From NCBI RefSeq assembly GCF_004348685.1, contig NZ_SMKO01000072.1, positions 1 through 43,254 on the forward strand: DNA of 43,254 nt, in the 5' to 3' direction. This stretch comes from Nonomuraea deserti. GTDB lineage: Bacteria; Actinomycetota; Actinomycetes; Streptosporangiales; Streptosporangiaceae. Position numbers and translations under genes: made by a program. A model generated the notes under the pieces. That model saw nothing but the letters and a program-made list of their open reading frames with translations, did not search any database and was not told the DNA's origin. Position 1 is the first letter of the stretch. Each line of letters starts with the position of its first letter. Shown in pieces: positions 1 to 9,109 of the stretch.

Positions 1-48
1 CCCGGTAACCCGCGGCGCCGCCCGCCCCACTCGCCGGGCTCTCGACCC

Positions 49-3000
49 CTACCTGCTGGCGGACAGGCTGGAGGTCCACAGGATCAGATGGTCGGCGTTG
101 TACGTCGTGGACCGGCCGAGGGCCACCACCTCCGCCCCCGACGCGTCCGTGGCCGAGACCGCCACCGCCGACAACCACTGCATGCCCTGCCCCGCCAGCC
201 CGTCCTTCGTCAGCTCCATCCGGTTCCACGACAGCCCGTCCTGCGAGGTCCAGGCCGCGCTGTCGCCCTCGCCGGGCGCGCCGTGCCAGCCGACAGCCAC
301 CAGGCCCTCGTCGGCCGCCGCCAGGTCGTAGACCGCCGCCGCCTGCTCCGCGGGCAGCCAGGCCGTACGCCACGTGGCGCCGTCGTCGTCGGAGGCGGCC
401 GCGAACGCCCGCCGCGCGCCGTCCACCAGCGCCGTGCCGATCGCCACCAGCTTGCCCTGGTACGCCGTGACCCGCCGGAGCCCGGCCGAGGTGGCGTCGG
501 GCGGGGACACCGGGTCGCGAGCGGTCCAGTTCACACCGTCCTCCGAGTGCCACACGACGCTGTTCTCCTGGTCGGCGGCGCCCGAGCCGCCCACGGCCAC
601 GAAGCCGTCAGAACTGGCGACCGCGTCGTGGACGCGCACGCCGGAGCCGCCGTGCGGCAGCTTCTCCGACCTGGTGAACTTGCGCAGGTCAGGCGTGAAC
701 CAGATGGCCGCGCTGGACACGCCCGCCTGGTCCCTGGACTCGCCCACCAGGACGTAACCCTGTTCGCCCGCCGTCACCACGTGCGTCGTCAGGGACGGGT
801 GGTCCTTGTCGCGGGCCAGGTCGCCGGAGACGTCGAGCCTCTTCCAGCTCTCGCCGTCGGCGGAGGTGACGAGGAGGGGGTCGGTGACGGCGACGTTCGT
901 CTCGGTGGCGCCGACCGCCAGCCAGCCCCGCTCCCCATGCGTGACGTCCTCCAGCGACTGCCTGCCCGGCCCGCCGAGGCTCATCGACTTCCAGCTCTGC
1001 CAGTTCTTGATCGTCCACAGGCCGGCGTCGCCGGACGCCGAGCCGACGGCGACGTACCTGCCGGAGAAGCTGGTCAGCGCGGTCGTCTCGCGCGCGCTCC
1101 GCGCCAGGCCCTCGACCTCGCCGAGCTTGACGCGCGCCGCCTCGCCGCGCGGGGGCGCGGCCATGAGCACGAGCTGGTTGTCGACGTCGGACGCCGCCTG
1201 GTCGCCGCCGGCGAACAGGGTGCCGCCGTCGGAGATCGTGAACCCGCGCAGCGTCGCGCCCCGCAGGTCCGCGAAGTCGGCCCGCTTGTCCCAGTCGCGG
1301 GCGTTCGTACTGGTCAGCACGGTGTACTTGCCGAGGCCGGCCTGCGTGATCGCCGCGATCCCGGACTTGTGGGAGATCAGCGACTCCACACCTGGGCTCT
1401 CGCCGCTCAGGCCGCCGATGGTGCCGCACTGCTCCCACTGCGCCCCTGTCGGCGAGCAGTAGACGCGTACGTCGCCCGTGACCGTGCGCTGCCGCGTCGG
1501 CACCAGGACGAACTGCTTGGGCAGCATGCCCAGCGTCCCGGTGCGCGGCACGGCCTCGGGGAGCTGGAAGCCGGTCGCCTGCCAGTGACGCCCGCCGTCA
1601 GCCGAGCGCAGCACCCGCGATCCCTCGCCGACCGCGGGTTGCCCGATGGCCACGACCGTGTCGCCCCTGGCCACCACGGCTCTGATCTCCCGTACTTCCA
1701 GCCCTCTGGTCTCGATGCGCTCCCAGCCGGCGCCGTCGGTCGAGCGCCAGGCCGCGGGCCCTGACCCGCCGTCCTCCCCCGTCGTACGCCCCACCGCGAC
1801 GAACCCCGAGGCCGTCCGTGCGATGTCGTGAATGTGGTCACCGGCCCGGAACGCGGTCCCTCCCGACGCCTCGACGGCCGTCCAGCTGAACCCGTCGGTG
1901 CTGGTCCACAGGCCGCGCTCGCCCGACAGGCCGTCGCCGCCGCTGGCCAGCCACCGCCCGTCGCCGCCCACCACCCGCTGGACCGTGGGCGAGGAGACGC
2001 CGCTCACCTGGCCGAGTTGCCAGGTCTTGCCTCCGTCCGGCGAGAACAGGAACAGCGGGCGCGGCGTGGGGCTCGTCGTGTCGCTGCCGACCGCCACCAC
2101 CGCGCGGCCCGCCGAGGCCATGTCGTTGAGCTTCTGGTTGACGCCGTCGCCCGCGGCGGGGACGGTGAACAGCTCGTCGCCCGAACGCCCGGTGCCCGCC
2201 TCCAGGCGCAGGCCGGGGGCCTCGTCGCCGCTCCACTGCCACACGAGCACGCCGGCGGCCACCAGGACCGCCGCGGCCACGGTCAGCACGATGGGAGTCG
2301 CCCTGCTGCCGCGGCGTACGGGGCCCGCCCTGCGGACCGCGGCCGGCGCCGGGCCCCTGTGGTGCCTGCCGCTCGACCCCTGCGGGCGGGGCGGTCCGGT
2401 GGCGACGAGGAGGTCGGGGCGCGTGGGGCGGCCCGCGGGCGGCCGTCCGACGCGCCGTACCTCTGGCTCGTCGTCCTCCGGGTGCTGCTCCTCCCGCGGC
2501 TCGGGCACCGGCTCGGTCTCGGGAGGCTCCTCGACGGGGTAGACCCGGACGTACGGGGGGATGCGGGTGCCCTGGTAAGGCTCGGCCTCCTCCTCGCCCG
2601 GCTCCGGCCCGGGCTCCGGCTCGGGGGGCGGGCCGCCCGCGACCAGCTTGTCGGGGCGGTTGACGATGCGGCGGGGGCGGCGGCGCGGCTCCACCTCGGG
2701 CTCCGCGGTCGGCGAGCTGTACGGCCGGCGCCCCTTGGGCGGTTCCGGCGGCTCGTCGTCCGGGACCGGGGCGGCGAACGGCGGCATGTCCCAGGGTGAC
2801 GCCAGCGGTAACCCCCTGGCCCGGTCGTCGGTGGGCCCTGGCGGCGAATGGCTGATTCTGGGCTCTTCAGAAGATTGCGGTTCCGACGCCCCTTCGGAAC
2901 GCGGGTCGTCGTCACCCGGCGGTCGCCGTGGCGGTTCGCTGGGGCCGGAGGCCACGCGCCGTACCTCCTCGTCGAACGTGTCGTACGGGTCGAACTCGAC

Positions 3001-3102
3001 GATCAATGCGGTCGTCCGGATCGGGTCTTTCCAGGCATGGGAACGGTCGAAACGACTACCTCCGGGAAACCCTCGCCGTCCCCACAGGATCCAGACCAGC
3101 AT
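49..3102 (-). CDS. Membrane-anchored Asp-box (BNR) beta-propeller protein
   Basis: Function unknown. Residues 1-265 are hydrophilic, rich in Pro, Glu and Arg, and probably disordered and cytoplasmic. A single hydrophobic segment at about 270-290 follows a basic stretch. The remaining ~720 residues carry about eight Asp-box motifs (S-x-D-x-G-x-x-W, for example SPDGGKTW, STDGFSW, SADGESW, SEDGVNW, SQDGLSW). Such motifs are typical of sialidase-like or photosystem-assembly-type beta propellers, so the C-terminal part is probably an extracytoplasmic propeller. No sialidase catalytic set is obvious, so I do not call it an enzyme. The cytoplasmic part holds two copies of an RPDxLVAxGPP motif near residues 149 and 227. 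The start is uncertain: the ATG at 3102 lacks a good ribosome binding site, and an in-frame TTG at 3006 would remove 32 residues. Confidence 0.8.
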   Translation of the reverse strand: MLVWILWGRRGFPGGSRFDRSHAWKDPIRTTALIVEFDPYDTFDEEVRRVASGPSEPPRRPPGDDDPRSEGASEPQSSEEPRISHSPPGPTDDRARGLPLASPWDMPPFAAPVPDDEPPEPPKGRRPYSSPTAEPEVEPRRRPRRIVNRPDKLVAGGPPPEPEPGPEPGEEEAEPYQGTRIPPYVRVYPVEEPPETEPVPEPREEQHPEDDEPEVRRVGRPPAGRPTRPDLLVATGPPRPQGSSGRHHRGPAPAAVRRAGPVRRGSRATPIVLTVAAAVLVAAGVLVWQWSGDEAPGLRLEAGTGRSGDELFTVPAAGDGVNQKLNDMASAGRAVVAVGSDTTSPTPRPLFLFSPDGGKTWQLGQVSGVSSPTVQRVVGGDGRWLASGGDGLSGERGLWTSTDGFSWTAVEASGGTAFRAGDHIHDIARTASGFVAVGRTTGEDGGSGPAAWRSTDGAGWERIETRGLEVREIRAVVARGDTVVAIGQPAVGEGSRVLRSADGGRHWQATGFQLPEAVPRTGTLGMLPKQFVLVPTRQRTVTGDVRVYCSPTGAQWEQCGTIGGLSGESPGVESLISHKSGIAAITQAGLGKYTVLTSTNARDWDKRADFADLRGATLRGFTISDGGTLFAGGDQAASDVDNQLVLMAAPPRGEAARVKLGEVEGLARSARETTALTSFSGRYVAVGSASGDAGLWTIKNWQSWKSMSLGGPGRQSLEDVTHGERGWLAVGATETNVAVTDPLLVTSADGESWKRLDVSGDLARDKDHPSLTTHVVTAGEQGYVLVGESRDQAGVSSAAIWFTPDLRKFTRSEKLPHGGSGVRVHDAVASSDGFVAVGGSGAADQENSVVWHSEDGVNWTARDPVSPPDATSAGLRRVTAYQGKLVAIGTALVDGARRAFAAASDDDGATWRTAWLPAEQAAAVYDLAAADEGLVAVGWHGAPGEGDSAAWTSQDGLSWNRMELTKDGLAGQGMQWLSAVAVSATDASGAEVVALGRSTTYNADHLILWTSSLSASR

Positions 3103-3159
3103 GACTCAGCCGGAATAGCGAGACCTCTCTAGCGAGATTCCCGGCACCCTACGCCTGAT

Positions 3160-4146
3160 TTATCCAAAGACAGTGCTTATTGACCGCTTTTTGGCTAGAT
3201 ACAACACACCACCCGCGTAAACCGCGAGCTGCACCACGGTCCCCAGCAGCGCCTGCCAGGGCACCGGCACGTTCGGCTGGTCGAGGGCCTCCTCCAGGCT
3301 GCCGGCCGCCGCACTCAACCCGAAGGCGAGCAGGTTGTTCATGACGTGCAACGCGATCGCCGCCTCCAAACCCCCGGTCCGCACGGTCAGCCATCCCATC
3401 ACCGCCCCGAACACGAAAACGTCGACCAGCCCGGCCGGCTGATAGCCGTGCAACGACGCGAACAACGCCGCCCCGATGAGGATCGACCAGATCGGATTGC
3501 GCACATGCGCGCCCACCGCCTGCAAGAACCAGCCACGGAAGACGTACTCCTCGGCGGCGGCCTGGAAGGGCACCAGCAGCAGGATCACGACCAGCGCCGG
3601 CAGGAAGCCCTCCCAACCGGCCCAGCTGAACATCTGGCTGCTCTCGCCCGACGCCGACATGACGAGCATCTGCGTGCCCTGGCCGGCCGCCAGCGCCACG
3701 ACCGCCAGCGCCGCGCAGCGCCCCATCCACGACCAGCGCAGCCGCCCGGCCACGGACGAGAGCGTGCCGGGGCGGCGGCGCTGGATGAGCGCCACCGTGC
3801 CGAGCACGAGCAGGATCATCGGCGCGAGCGACAGCAGCAGCACCACCAGCGCGAACTCCGGATTGCCCGACAGCCGCCCGCTGGGCTCGATCGTGAACGG
3901 GATGCCGGCGAGCAGCGACACCAGCATGCCCGCGAACACCACCACCAGGCCGAGCGTGAAGAACCCGGCGGCGATGACGAGCGTCCCGACGATCGCCCGC
4001 CACGGATGGGACGCGGCGGTCCTGGCCATGTGGTCGTAGCGCGCCCCGCGCGGTGCCGGCAGGAACCAGGGCTGACGTTGCGGCGGGTACGGGTAGCCCG
4101 GCGGCGGCGCGCCGTACGGGAAGTGGGGCCCTGGGTTCTCCTGCAT
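3160..4146 (-). CDS. CPBP-family intramembrane metalloprotease (Abi/CAAX type)
   Basis: This is a 328-residue polytopic membrane protein. It has the CPBP (Rce1-like) motifs: AEEYVFRGWF (E199, E200, R204), a histidine in FASLHGYQ (about 233), and HVMNN (about 267-271). These match the EExxxR, H and HxxxN metal-site pattern of the family. The N-terminal 30 residues are rich in Pro, Gly and Tyr. Family members cleave prenylated proteins in eukaryotes. Bacterial ones are linked to bacteriocin immunity or protein maturation, and the substrate here is unknown. I chose the ATG that begins MQENPGPH; an ATG 12 codons upstream is possible. The gene diverges from the secreted protein gene at 4245. Confidence 0.85.
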   Translation of the reverse strand: MQENPGPHFPYGAPPPGYPYPPQRQPWFLPAPRGARYDHMARTAASHPWRAIVGTLVIAAGFFTLGLVVVFAGMLVSLLAGIPFTIEPSGRLSGNPEFALVVLLLSLAPMILLVLGTVALIQRRRPGTLSSVAGRLRWSWMGRCAALAVVALAAGQGTQMLVMSASGESSQMFSWAGWEGFLPALVVILLLVPFQAAAEEYVFRGWFLQAVGAHVRNPIWSILIGAALFASLHGYQPAGLVDVFVFGAVMGWLTVRTGGLEAAIALHVMNNLLAFGLSAAAGSLEEALDQPNVPVPWQALLGTVVQLAVYAGGVLYLAKKRSISTVFG

Positions 4147-4212
4147 CCATACATTCTGTCCGCTTGATGCGCAATAGTTCACAGACGGCGCGCTCTTTTA
4201 GGCGGATGCTCG

Positions 4213-4232
4213 GGGTCGTAGGCATTCGACCC
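4213..4232 (+). promoter_or_regulatory. Small inverted repeat just upstream of a ribosome binding site
   Basis: GGGTCG and CGACCC form perfect 6-bp arms around an 8-nt loop. The repeat ends one base before the GGGAG ribosome binding site of the gene at 4245. It could be an operator or a 5' UTR hairpin. There is no further evidence for function. Confidence 0.3.
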
Positions 4233-4244
4233 TGGGAGCAGTTC

Positions 4245-4976
4245 ATGTCAAGGCTGGGACCTGTCATCACCCTCGCGGCGGGCGCGGTGCTCGCCGCGGG
4301 ACTCGGTGTCGCCAGCATCAACGCGGCACCCGCGGCCGACAACACGGCCGCGAACACAGCCGCGGAGGCGCCCTCCACGGAGGAGACGACCCCCGCGCAG
4401 GAGAACGGCGCAGAGTCGCCCCCCGCGGCGACGAACACCGCGCAGCCCTCCCCCTCGCCCTCCCGCACCGAGCCCAGGAAGATCACCAGGGCGGACTACG
4501 GCGGGCGCGTCAAGGGCAACGGCGGCCTCATCGCCATCTCGATCAGGAACGGCAAGGCCATCGGCTACTTCTGCGACGGGCGGACCGAGGCCTGGTTCAA
4601 GGGCAAGGAGTCGGCGGGCGAGCTGTCGCTGACCGGCTTCGGCAGCGCCAAGGTCACGGCCGCGGTGGAAGGCGGCAAGGCCAGGGGCACGGTCGCCCTC
4701 GGCGGCGAGAAGTGGAGCTTCGTCGCGCCCACGGTCGTCAAGCCGTCGGGCCTCTACCGCGCCACCGCGATCGTCAGGGGTGCCAAGCTCAGGGCGGGCT
4801 GGATCGTCCTGAAGAACCCGCAGGGCGGCTTCACCCAGGTCGGCGCCGCCGTCCTCGGCGAGGAGCAGCTCGACATCCCGCGGCTGGACGGCGAGCGGCC
4901 CACCACCCCCCTCACCTTGGACGACACCACGGTCTACCCCAAGGACGTCGACGGCTTCATCGAGGAGATGTCATGA
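4245..4976 (+). CDS. Secreted or membrane-tethered protein of unknown function
   Basis: This 243-residue protein begins with a short basic N-terminus and a hydrophobic stretch (LGPVITLAAGAVLAAGLGVA), consistent with a signal peptide or anchor. A low-complexity Ala/Thr/Pro/Ser/Glu linker follows (about 30-85). The C-terminal region of about 150 residues is Gly-rich and beta-prone (GLIAISIRNGKAIGYFCDG, WFKGKESAGELSL). I do not recognise the domain. The ATG at 4245 has a GGGAG ribosome binding site 6 nt upstream. Its stop overlaps the ATG of the next gene (ATGA), so the two are almost certainly co-translated. A role tied to the adjacent membrane protein is inference. Confidence 0.85.
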   Translation: MSRLGPVITLAAGAVLAAGLGVASINAAPAADNTAANTAAEAPSTEETTPAQENGAESPPAATNTAQPSPSPSRTEPRKITRADYGGRVKGNGGLIAISIRNGKAIGYFCDGRTEAWFKGKESAGELSLTGFGSAKVTAAVEGGKARGTVALGGEKWSFVAPTVVKPSGLYRATAIVRGAKLRAGWIVLKNPQGGFTQVGAAVLGEEQLDIPRLDGERPTTPLTLDDTTVYPKDVDGFIEEMS

Positions 4977-5518
4977 CCGCCATCCACCAGCGGCCGTCCC
5001 GCAGCCTGACCCCGCTGCTCTGGCCGCTGATCGCCGGAGGGCTGGTCGTGGTCGCGCTCGGCGTCTTCGGGCGGGCCCACACGCCCACCGGGTTCGCGGT
5101 CGGCGTGGCCGGGTTCTCCGCCGCGCTGCCGATGAAGGTCTGGCTCACCACGGGCGCGTTCGTCCTGGCGATCGTGCAGGTGGTCTCGGCCCTGGCGCTG
5201 TGGGGCAGGCTCGGCGTCACCATCCCGCCCGCCGTGCACCGCTGGTCGGGCCGGATCGCGTTCCTGCTGACGATCCCCGTCGCCTTCCACTGCCTCTATG
5301 CACTGGGCCTGCAGTACGACGTGCCCAGGGTGCTGGTGCACTCGCTGCTCGGCTGCTTCTTCTACGGGGTGTTCACCGCGAAGATGCTCGCCCTGCCGAA
5401 GCGCGGCGCGCCCGGCTGGACGCTGCCGGTGCTCGGCGGGGCGGCGTTCACGGTGCTCGTCGGGCTCTGGCTGACCTCGTCGTTCTGGTTCTTCACCGCC
5501 ATCGGCTTCAAGGTGTGA
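4973..5518 (+). CDS. DUF6529-like four- to five-helix membrane protein
   Basis: This 181-residue protein has about five hydrophobic helices. Histidines sit at helix ends (AVHRWSGR, VAFHCLYALG, VLVHSLLG), a layout reminiscent of haem-binding cytochrome b561 or ferric-reductase-like membrane proteins. I believe it belongs to the actinobacterial DUF6529 family, named from memory. Haem binding is only an inference. It is translationally coupled to the secreted protein upstream through a 4-nt ATGA overlap. Its 3' end overlaps the convergent lyase gene by 11 nt. Confidence 0.8.
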   Translation: MTAIHQRPSRSLTPLLWPLIAGGLVVVALGVFGRAHTPTGFAVGVAGFSAALPMKVWLTTGAFVLAIVQVVSALALWGRLGVTIPPAVHRWSGRIAFLLTIPVAFHCLYALGLQYDVPRVLVHSLLGCFFYGVFTAKMLALPKRGAPGWTLPVLGGAAFTVLVGLWLTSSFWFFTAIGFKV

Positions 5519-6440
5519 AGGAGGTCGTACGGGTGAGCCCGGCGGCCCGCCCCTTGGCCGCCACGACGAGCGCCATCTTGCGGGAGGCCTCGTCGATCAT
5601 CTCGTCGCCCAGCATGACCGCGCCGCGCTTCTCGACCGAGGTGTAGTAGTCGTACGCCTCCAAGATGAGCTCGGCGTGGTCATAGTCCTCCTGCGCCGGC
5701 GAGAACACCTCGTTGGCCGCGTCGACCTGCGAGGGATGCAGCACCCACTTGCCGTCGAACCCGAGCGCGGCCGCCCTGCGCGCCACCTTCGTGAAGCCCT
5801 CGACGTCCTTGATCTGCAGGTAGGGGCCGTCGATCACCTGCAGGTCGTGCATCCTCGCCGCCATGAGCAGGCGCATGAGGATGTAGTGGTAGGCGTCGCC
5901 CTCGACGTAGCCGGGCGGCTGCTCGCCGACGACGAGCGTGCGCATGTTGATCGAGGCCATGAAGTCGGCCGGGCCGAACACCAGCGTCTCCAGCCGCCGC
6001 GACGACCCCGCGATGGCGTCGACGTTGACCAGCCCGCGCGCGTTCTCGATCTGCGCCTCGATGCCGATGCGGCCCACCTCGTGGCCCATGGCCTTCTCGA
6101 TCTGGGTGAGCAGCGTGTCGAGCCAGACGACCTCGGTGGAGTCCTGGACCTTGGGCAGCATCAGGCAGTCGACGTACTCCCCCGCGCCCTCGACGACCTC
6201 GATCACGTCGCGGTAGGTCCATTGCGTGGTGAGGTCGTTGACCCGGACCACCCGCGTCTTGCCCGACCAGTCGCCCTCGCGCAGCGCGGTCATGACGTTC
6301 TTGCGCGCCTCCTCCTTGGCCTGGGGCGCGACGGAGTCCTCCAGGTCGAGGAAGACCTCGTCGACGGGCAGGGTCTGGGCCTTCTCGAGGAAGCGGGGGT
6401 TGCTGCCTGGCACGGCGAGCACCGAACGACGGGAGCGCAT
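5508..6440 (-). CDS. CitE-like CoA-ester lyase (HpcH/HpaI aldolase/citrate lyase family)
   Basis: This 310-residue TIM-barrel lyase starts RSRRSVLAVPGSNPRFLEKA and contains the family signatures DEVFLDLEDSVAP, RVVRVND, IEAQIENARG, LVFGPADF and GFDGKWVLHPSQ. The acidic residues in LEDS, IENA and GPAD coordinate Mg2+ and contact the CoA-ester substrate. The full-length similarity is closest to actinobacterial L-malyl-CoA/beta-methylmalyl-CoA lyases, which cleave malyl-CoA to glyoxylate plus acetyl-CoA, or methylmalyl-CoA to glyoxylate plus propionyl-CoA. Exact substrate cannot be fixed from sequence. No ethylmalonyl-CoA pathway genes are adjacent. The ATG at 6440 begins the conserved region, and the extra upstream frame is not conserved-looking. 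Confidence 0.88.
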   Translation of the reverse strand: MRSRRSVLAVPGSNPRFLEKAQTLPVDEVFLDLEDSVAPQAKEEARKNVMTALREGDWSGKTRVVRVNDLTTQWTYRDVIEVVEGAGEYVDCLMLPKVQDSTEVVWLDTLLTQIEKAMGHEVGRIGIEAQIENARGLVNVDAIAGSSRRLETLVFGPADFMASINMRTLVVGEQPPGYVEGDAYHYILMRLLMAARMHDLQVIDGPYLQIKDVEGFTKVARRAAALGFDGKWVLHPSQVDAANEVFSPAQEDYDHAELILEAYDYYTSVEKRGAVMLGDEMIDEASRKMALVVAAKGRAAGLTRTTSFTP

Positions 6441-6489
6441 GCGGACACGGTACTCGTCCCCGGCCCGGCTCGGCCGTACAGTCGGAGCT

Positions 6490-6858
6490 GTGAGCGACAA
6501 CACCCCTGCGATCGAAGAGGGCGCGAAGAAGTCGGGCATCCTCTGGCTCACCCTCGACCGCCCGCGCCTGGCCTGGCACTCCTGGCACGACGGCGCGATC
6601 TACGTGGTGACGGGAGGCGAGGAGCAGCAGCTGCCCGGCCTCGACTCCCTCGACCGGGTGCGCGTCACGCTGCGCAGCAAGGACAACGGCGCCAGGCTGG
6701 TGGAGTTCGACGCCGCGGTGTCGGTCGTCGACCAGGCCTCGGCCGGCGACGCCATGGCGGTCCTGGCGAAGGAGCGGCTCAACGCCCGCGACAGCGAGCA
6801 CCTCACCGAGCGCTGGGCCCGCGAGTGCACCGTCGTGCGCCTCACCCCGGAGCGGTGA
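6490..6858 (+). CDS. Conserved small protein of unknown function
   Basis: This 122-residue protein starts at a GTG (VSDNTPAIEEGAKKSG). It has an alternating beta-strand pattern (ILWLTLDRPRLAWHSWHDGAIYVVTGG, then RVRVTLRSKDNGARLVEFDAAV). The pattern loosely resembles the split barrel of pyridoxamine-phosphate-oxidase-like proteins, but no flavin-binding motif is clear, so I assign no function. It diverges from the CoA-ester lyase across 49 nt. Its end overlaps the convergent EamA gene by 17 nt. Confidence 0.75.
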   Translation: MSDNTPAIEEGAKKSGILWLTLDRPRLAWHSWHDGAIYVVTGGEEQQLPGLDSLDRVRVTLRSKDNGARLVEFDAAVSVVDQASAGDAMAVLAKERLNARDSEHLTERWARECTVVRLTPER

Positions 6859-7804
6859 CCGCGGCCGGCTCTTCGATGACCGGTTCGGGCTCCGCCGGGG
6901 GCTGGGCGGAGGCGGTGGCGGTCTGGGCGAGCAGCGCGCCCGAGAGCACGATCAGCCCGCCCACGATCTGGAACACGCCGAGCGTCTCCCCGACCAGCGC
7001 CCAGGCCACCACCGCACCCGCGATGACCTCCAGGGACGCCACCGTGGCGCCCACGGCGGCCGACAGCCGCCGCACGGCGTACATGCTCAGGATGTACGCG
7101 ATCGAGGTCGCGACGACCGCCATGCAGAGGTAGGCCCCGAGCACCGGCAGCGTGACGGCGCCCTCCGGCGTGGCGGAGACCGTGAAGGCCTCCCAGGGGA
7201 TGTTCCAGGGCCGCGAGAACGGGATCAGCAGGACGGCCGCGCCCAGCAGGCCCCAGGCGATCAGGCCCAGCGGGTCGATGTCATCGCCGAAGCCATCGCA
7301 CATCAGGAAATATCCGGCGCAGCACGCCCCGGCCAGCAGGCCGAGCAGCAGGCCCAGCGCATCGATCCGCAACCCCTGCCAGGCCTCCACGACGATCGCG
7401 AGGCCCGCGACCGCCACGACCGCGCCGACGTACGCGGCCCGGGCGAGCCTGATCCTGCGCACGACCCGCACCCAGGCCACCACCATCACCGGCGCCATGA
7501 ACTCCAGCAGCAGCGCGACCCCCACCGGCAGCCTGGTGATGGCCACGAAGTACAGGGACTGCACCCCCGCCACGCCCATGAGCGCGTAGAGGCCGAAGAA
7601 CGGCAGTCTCGACCGGGGGATCCGCAGCGCGCGGGGCCTCACCACGGCGAGCACGGCCACGAGCAGCAGCCCTGCCCCCGCCATCCGCGTCCAGACGGCC
7701 TCCATCGGCGCCAGCCCGGCCGCGATGAGGTATTTGGCCATCGGCCCGGCGAACGCGAAACACCAGGACCCCACGAACGCGAGCGCCAGCCCCGCATATC
7801 TCAT
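6842..7804 (-). CDS. EamA/DMT-family transporter
   Basis: This 320-residue protein has ten predicted transmembrane helices arranged as two EamA repeats of five, the usual architecture of drug/metabolite exporters of the RhtA/YdcZ type. The first repeat runs from MRYAGLALAFVGSWCF to about residue 145. The second starts near LGLLLGLLAGACCAGYF and ends with GGLIVLSGALLAQ. The C-terminus is a Pro/Glu tail. The substrate (amino acids, purines or drugs) cannot be inferred. It diverges from the PRC/MgtE_N gene at 7901, and the 96-nt gap must hold both promoters. Confidence 0.88.
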   Translation of the reverse strand: MRYAGLALAFVGSWCFAFAGPMAKYLIAAGLAPMEAVWTRMAGAGLLLVAVLAVVRPRALRIPRSRLPFFGLYALMGVAGVQSLYFVAITRLPVGVALLLEFMAPVMVVAWVRVVRRIRLARAAYVGAVVAVAGLAIVVEAWQGLRIDALGLLLGLLAGACCAGYFLMCDGFGDDIDPLGLIAWGLLGAAVLLIPFSRPWNIPWEAFTVSATPEGAVTLPVLGAYLCMAVVATSIAYILSMYAVRRLSAAVGATVASLEVIAGAVVAWALVGETLGVFQIVGGLIVLSGALLAQTATASAQPPAEPEPVIEEPAAVTAPG

Positions 7805-7900
7805 CGCACACCATCCGAACCGTAATGACCGTTAAGCAGGTTTGATACTGACATGTCCAGCGTTCGGGGCGCAATGGGAGCGCCCTGTTAGCCTGGCCAC

Positions 7901-9109
7901 GTGCAGATCTTCGTGGGCCGGCTGCAGGGCACCCCGGTCTTCGACCCCGCCGGCGACCAGATCGGCCGGGTGCGCGACGTCGTGGCAGGCCTGCGCCTCA
8001 CCCGCCGGCCCAACGTGCACGGCCTGGTGGTCGAGGTGCAGCCGCGCCGCCGGGTGTTCCTGCCCATCACCCGCGTACGCCGCATCGAGGCCGGCGCCGT
8101 GGTCTTCACCGGGCGGCTCAACATGCGCAGGTTCGAGCAGCGGGCCACGGAGACGCTGGTCATCGGCCAGATGCTCGACCTCACCGTGACCTGCGACGAC
8201 CACCCGATGATCGTCTACGACGTGGCCATGGAGGAGGTCAAGCCGTCCACCTGGGAGATCACCAAGGTCGCGCTCCACCGGGGCCGCCGGCGCGACCTCC
8301 GGATCGTCGACTGGACCGACGTGTCCGGGTTCGACACGCTGCAGAAGGACCAGGGGGCCGCCGGCCTGATCGCCGCGTTCGAGTCGCTGCGGGCCGCCGA
8401 CATGGCCAGCGCGCTGCACGGGCTGCCGAGCAAGCGCCGCGTCGAGATCGCCCGCGCCCTCAACGACGACCGGCTGGCCGACGTGCTGGAGGAGCTCCCG
8501 CCCACCGACCAGATCGGCATCCTCGGCACGCTGGAGCCCGAGCGGGCCGCCGTCGTGCTGGAGGAGATGGCGCCCGACGACGCCGCCGACCTGCTGCACG
8601 ACCTGCCTCAGGAGCAGGCCGCCAGGCTGCTGGCGCTGATGGAGCCGGAAGAGGCCGCCCCGGTGCGGCGCCTGCTGACCTACCCCGTCGACAGCGCGGG
8701 CGGCGTGATGACCAGCGAGCCGGTGATCCTGCCGCCCACCTCCACGGTGGCCGAGGCCCTCGCCCACATCCGCCAGCAGGATCTGACGCCGGCCGTCGCG
8801 GCGCAGGTCTACGTCACCAGGCCGCCCACGGAGACGCCGACGGGCACCTATCTGGGCGTTTCGCACTTCCAGCGGCTGCTGCGCGAGCCGCCGTCCACGA
8901 TCCTCGGCGGCGTGCTCGACCCCTCGATCGACCCCATCAAGCCGGAGTTCACGCTGCGCGAGGTCACCTCCTACATGGCCAACTACAACCTCGTGGCCGC
9001 CCCCGTCGTGGACGAGTTCGGCCGGCTCGTCGGCGCGGTGACCGTCGACGACGTGCTCGACCACTTGCTTCCCGAGGACTGGCGCGAAGGGGCCGACCAT
9101 GACGTCTGA
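7901..9109 (+). CDS. PRC-barrel, MgtE N-terminal and CBS domain protein without transport domain
   Basis: This is a 402-residue soluble protein with a GTG start. A PRC-barrel-like domain occupies about 1-85 (GTPVFDPAGDQIGRVRDVV). A second beta-rich segment is followed by a MgtE_N helical superhelix (about 150-265, with repeats such as LADVLEELPPTDQIGILGTL and DAADLLHDLPQEQAARLLAL). A CBS pair lies at about 275-395 (VMTSEPVILPPTSTVAEAL, LVGAVTVDDVLDHLLPEDW). It lacks the membrane domain of true MgtE, so it is a cytosolic Mg2+ or nucleotide sensor rather than a channel. It matches M. tuberculosis Rv1232c in architecture. Its last 11 nt overlap the DUF1003 gene. Confidence 0.88.
   Translation: MQIFVGRLQGTPVFDPAGDQIGRVRDVVAGLRLTRRPNVHGLVVEVQPRRRVFLPITRVRRIEAGAVVFTGRLNMRRFEQRATETLVIGQMLDLTVTCDDHPMIVYDVAMEEVKPSTWEITKVALHRGRRRDLRIVDWTDVSGFDTLQKDQGAAGLIAAFESLRAADMASALHGLPSKRRVEIARALNDDRLADVLEELPPTDQIGILGTLEPERAAVVLEEMAPDDAADLLHDLPQEQAARLLALMEPEEAAPVRRLLTYPVDSAGGVMTSEPVILPPTSTVAEALAHIRQQDLTPAVAAQVYVTRPPTETPTGTYLGVSHFQRLLREPPSTILGGVLDPSIDPIKPEFTLREVTSYMANYNLVAAPVVDEFGRLVGAVTVDDVLDHLLPEDWREGADHDV

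Noticed and set aside
88..1764. Plus-strand open frame of 558 codons opposite the propeller protein
   Set aside because: Composition is Arg/Ala/Gly/Val-rich without domains, while the minus strand has regular Asp-box motifs.
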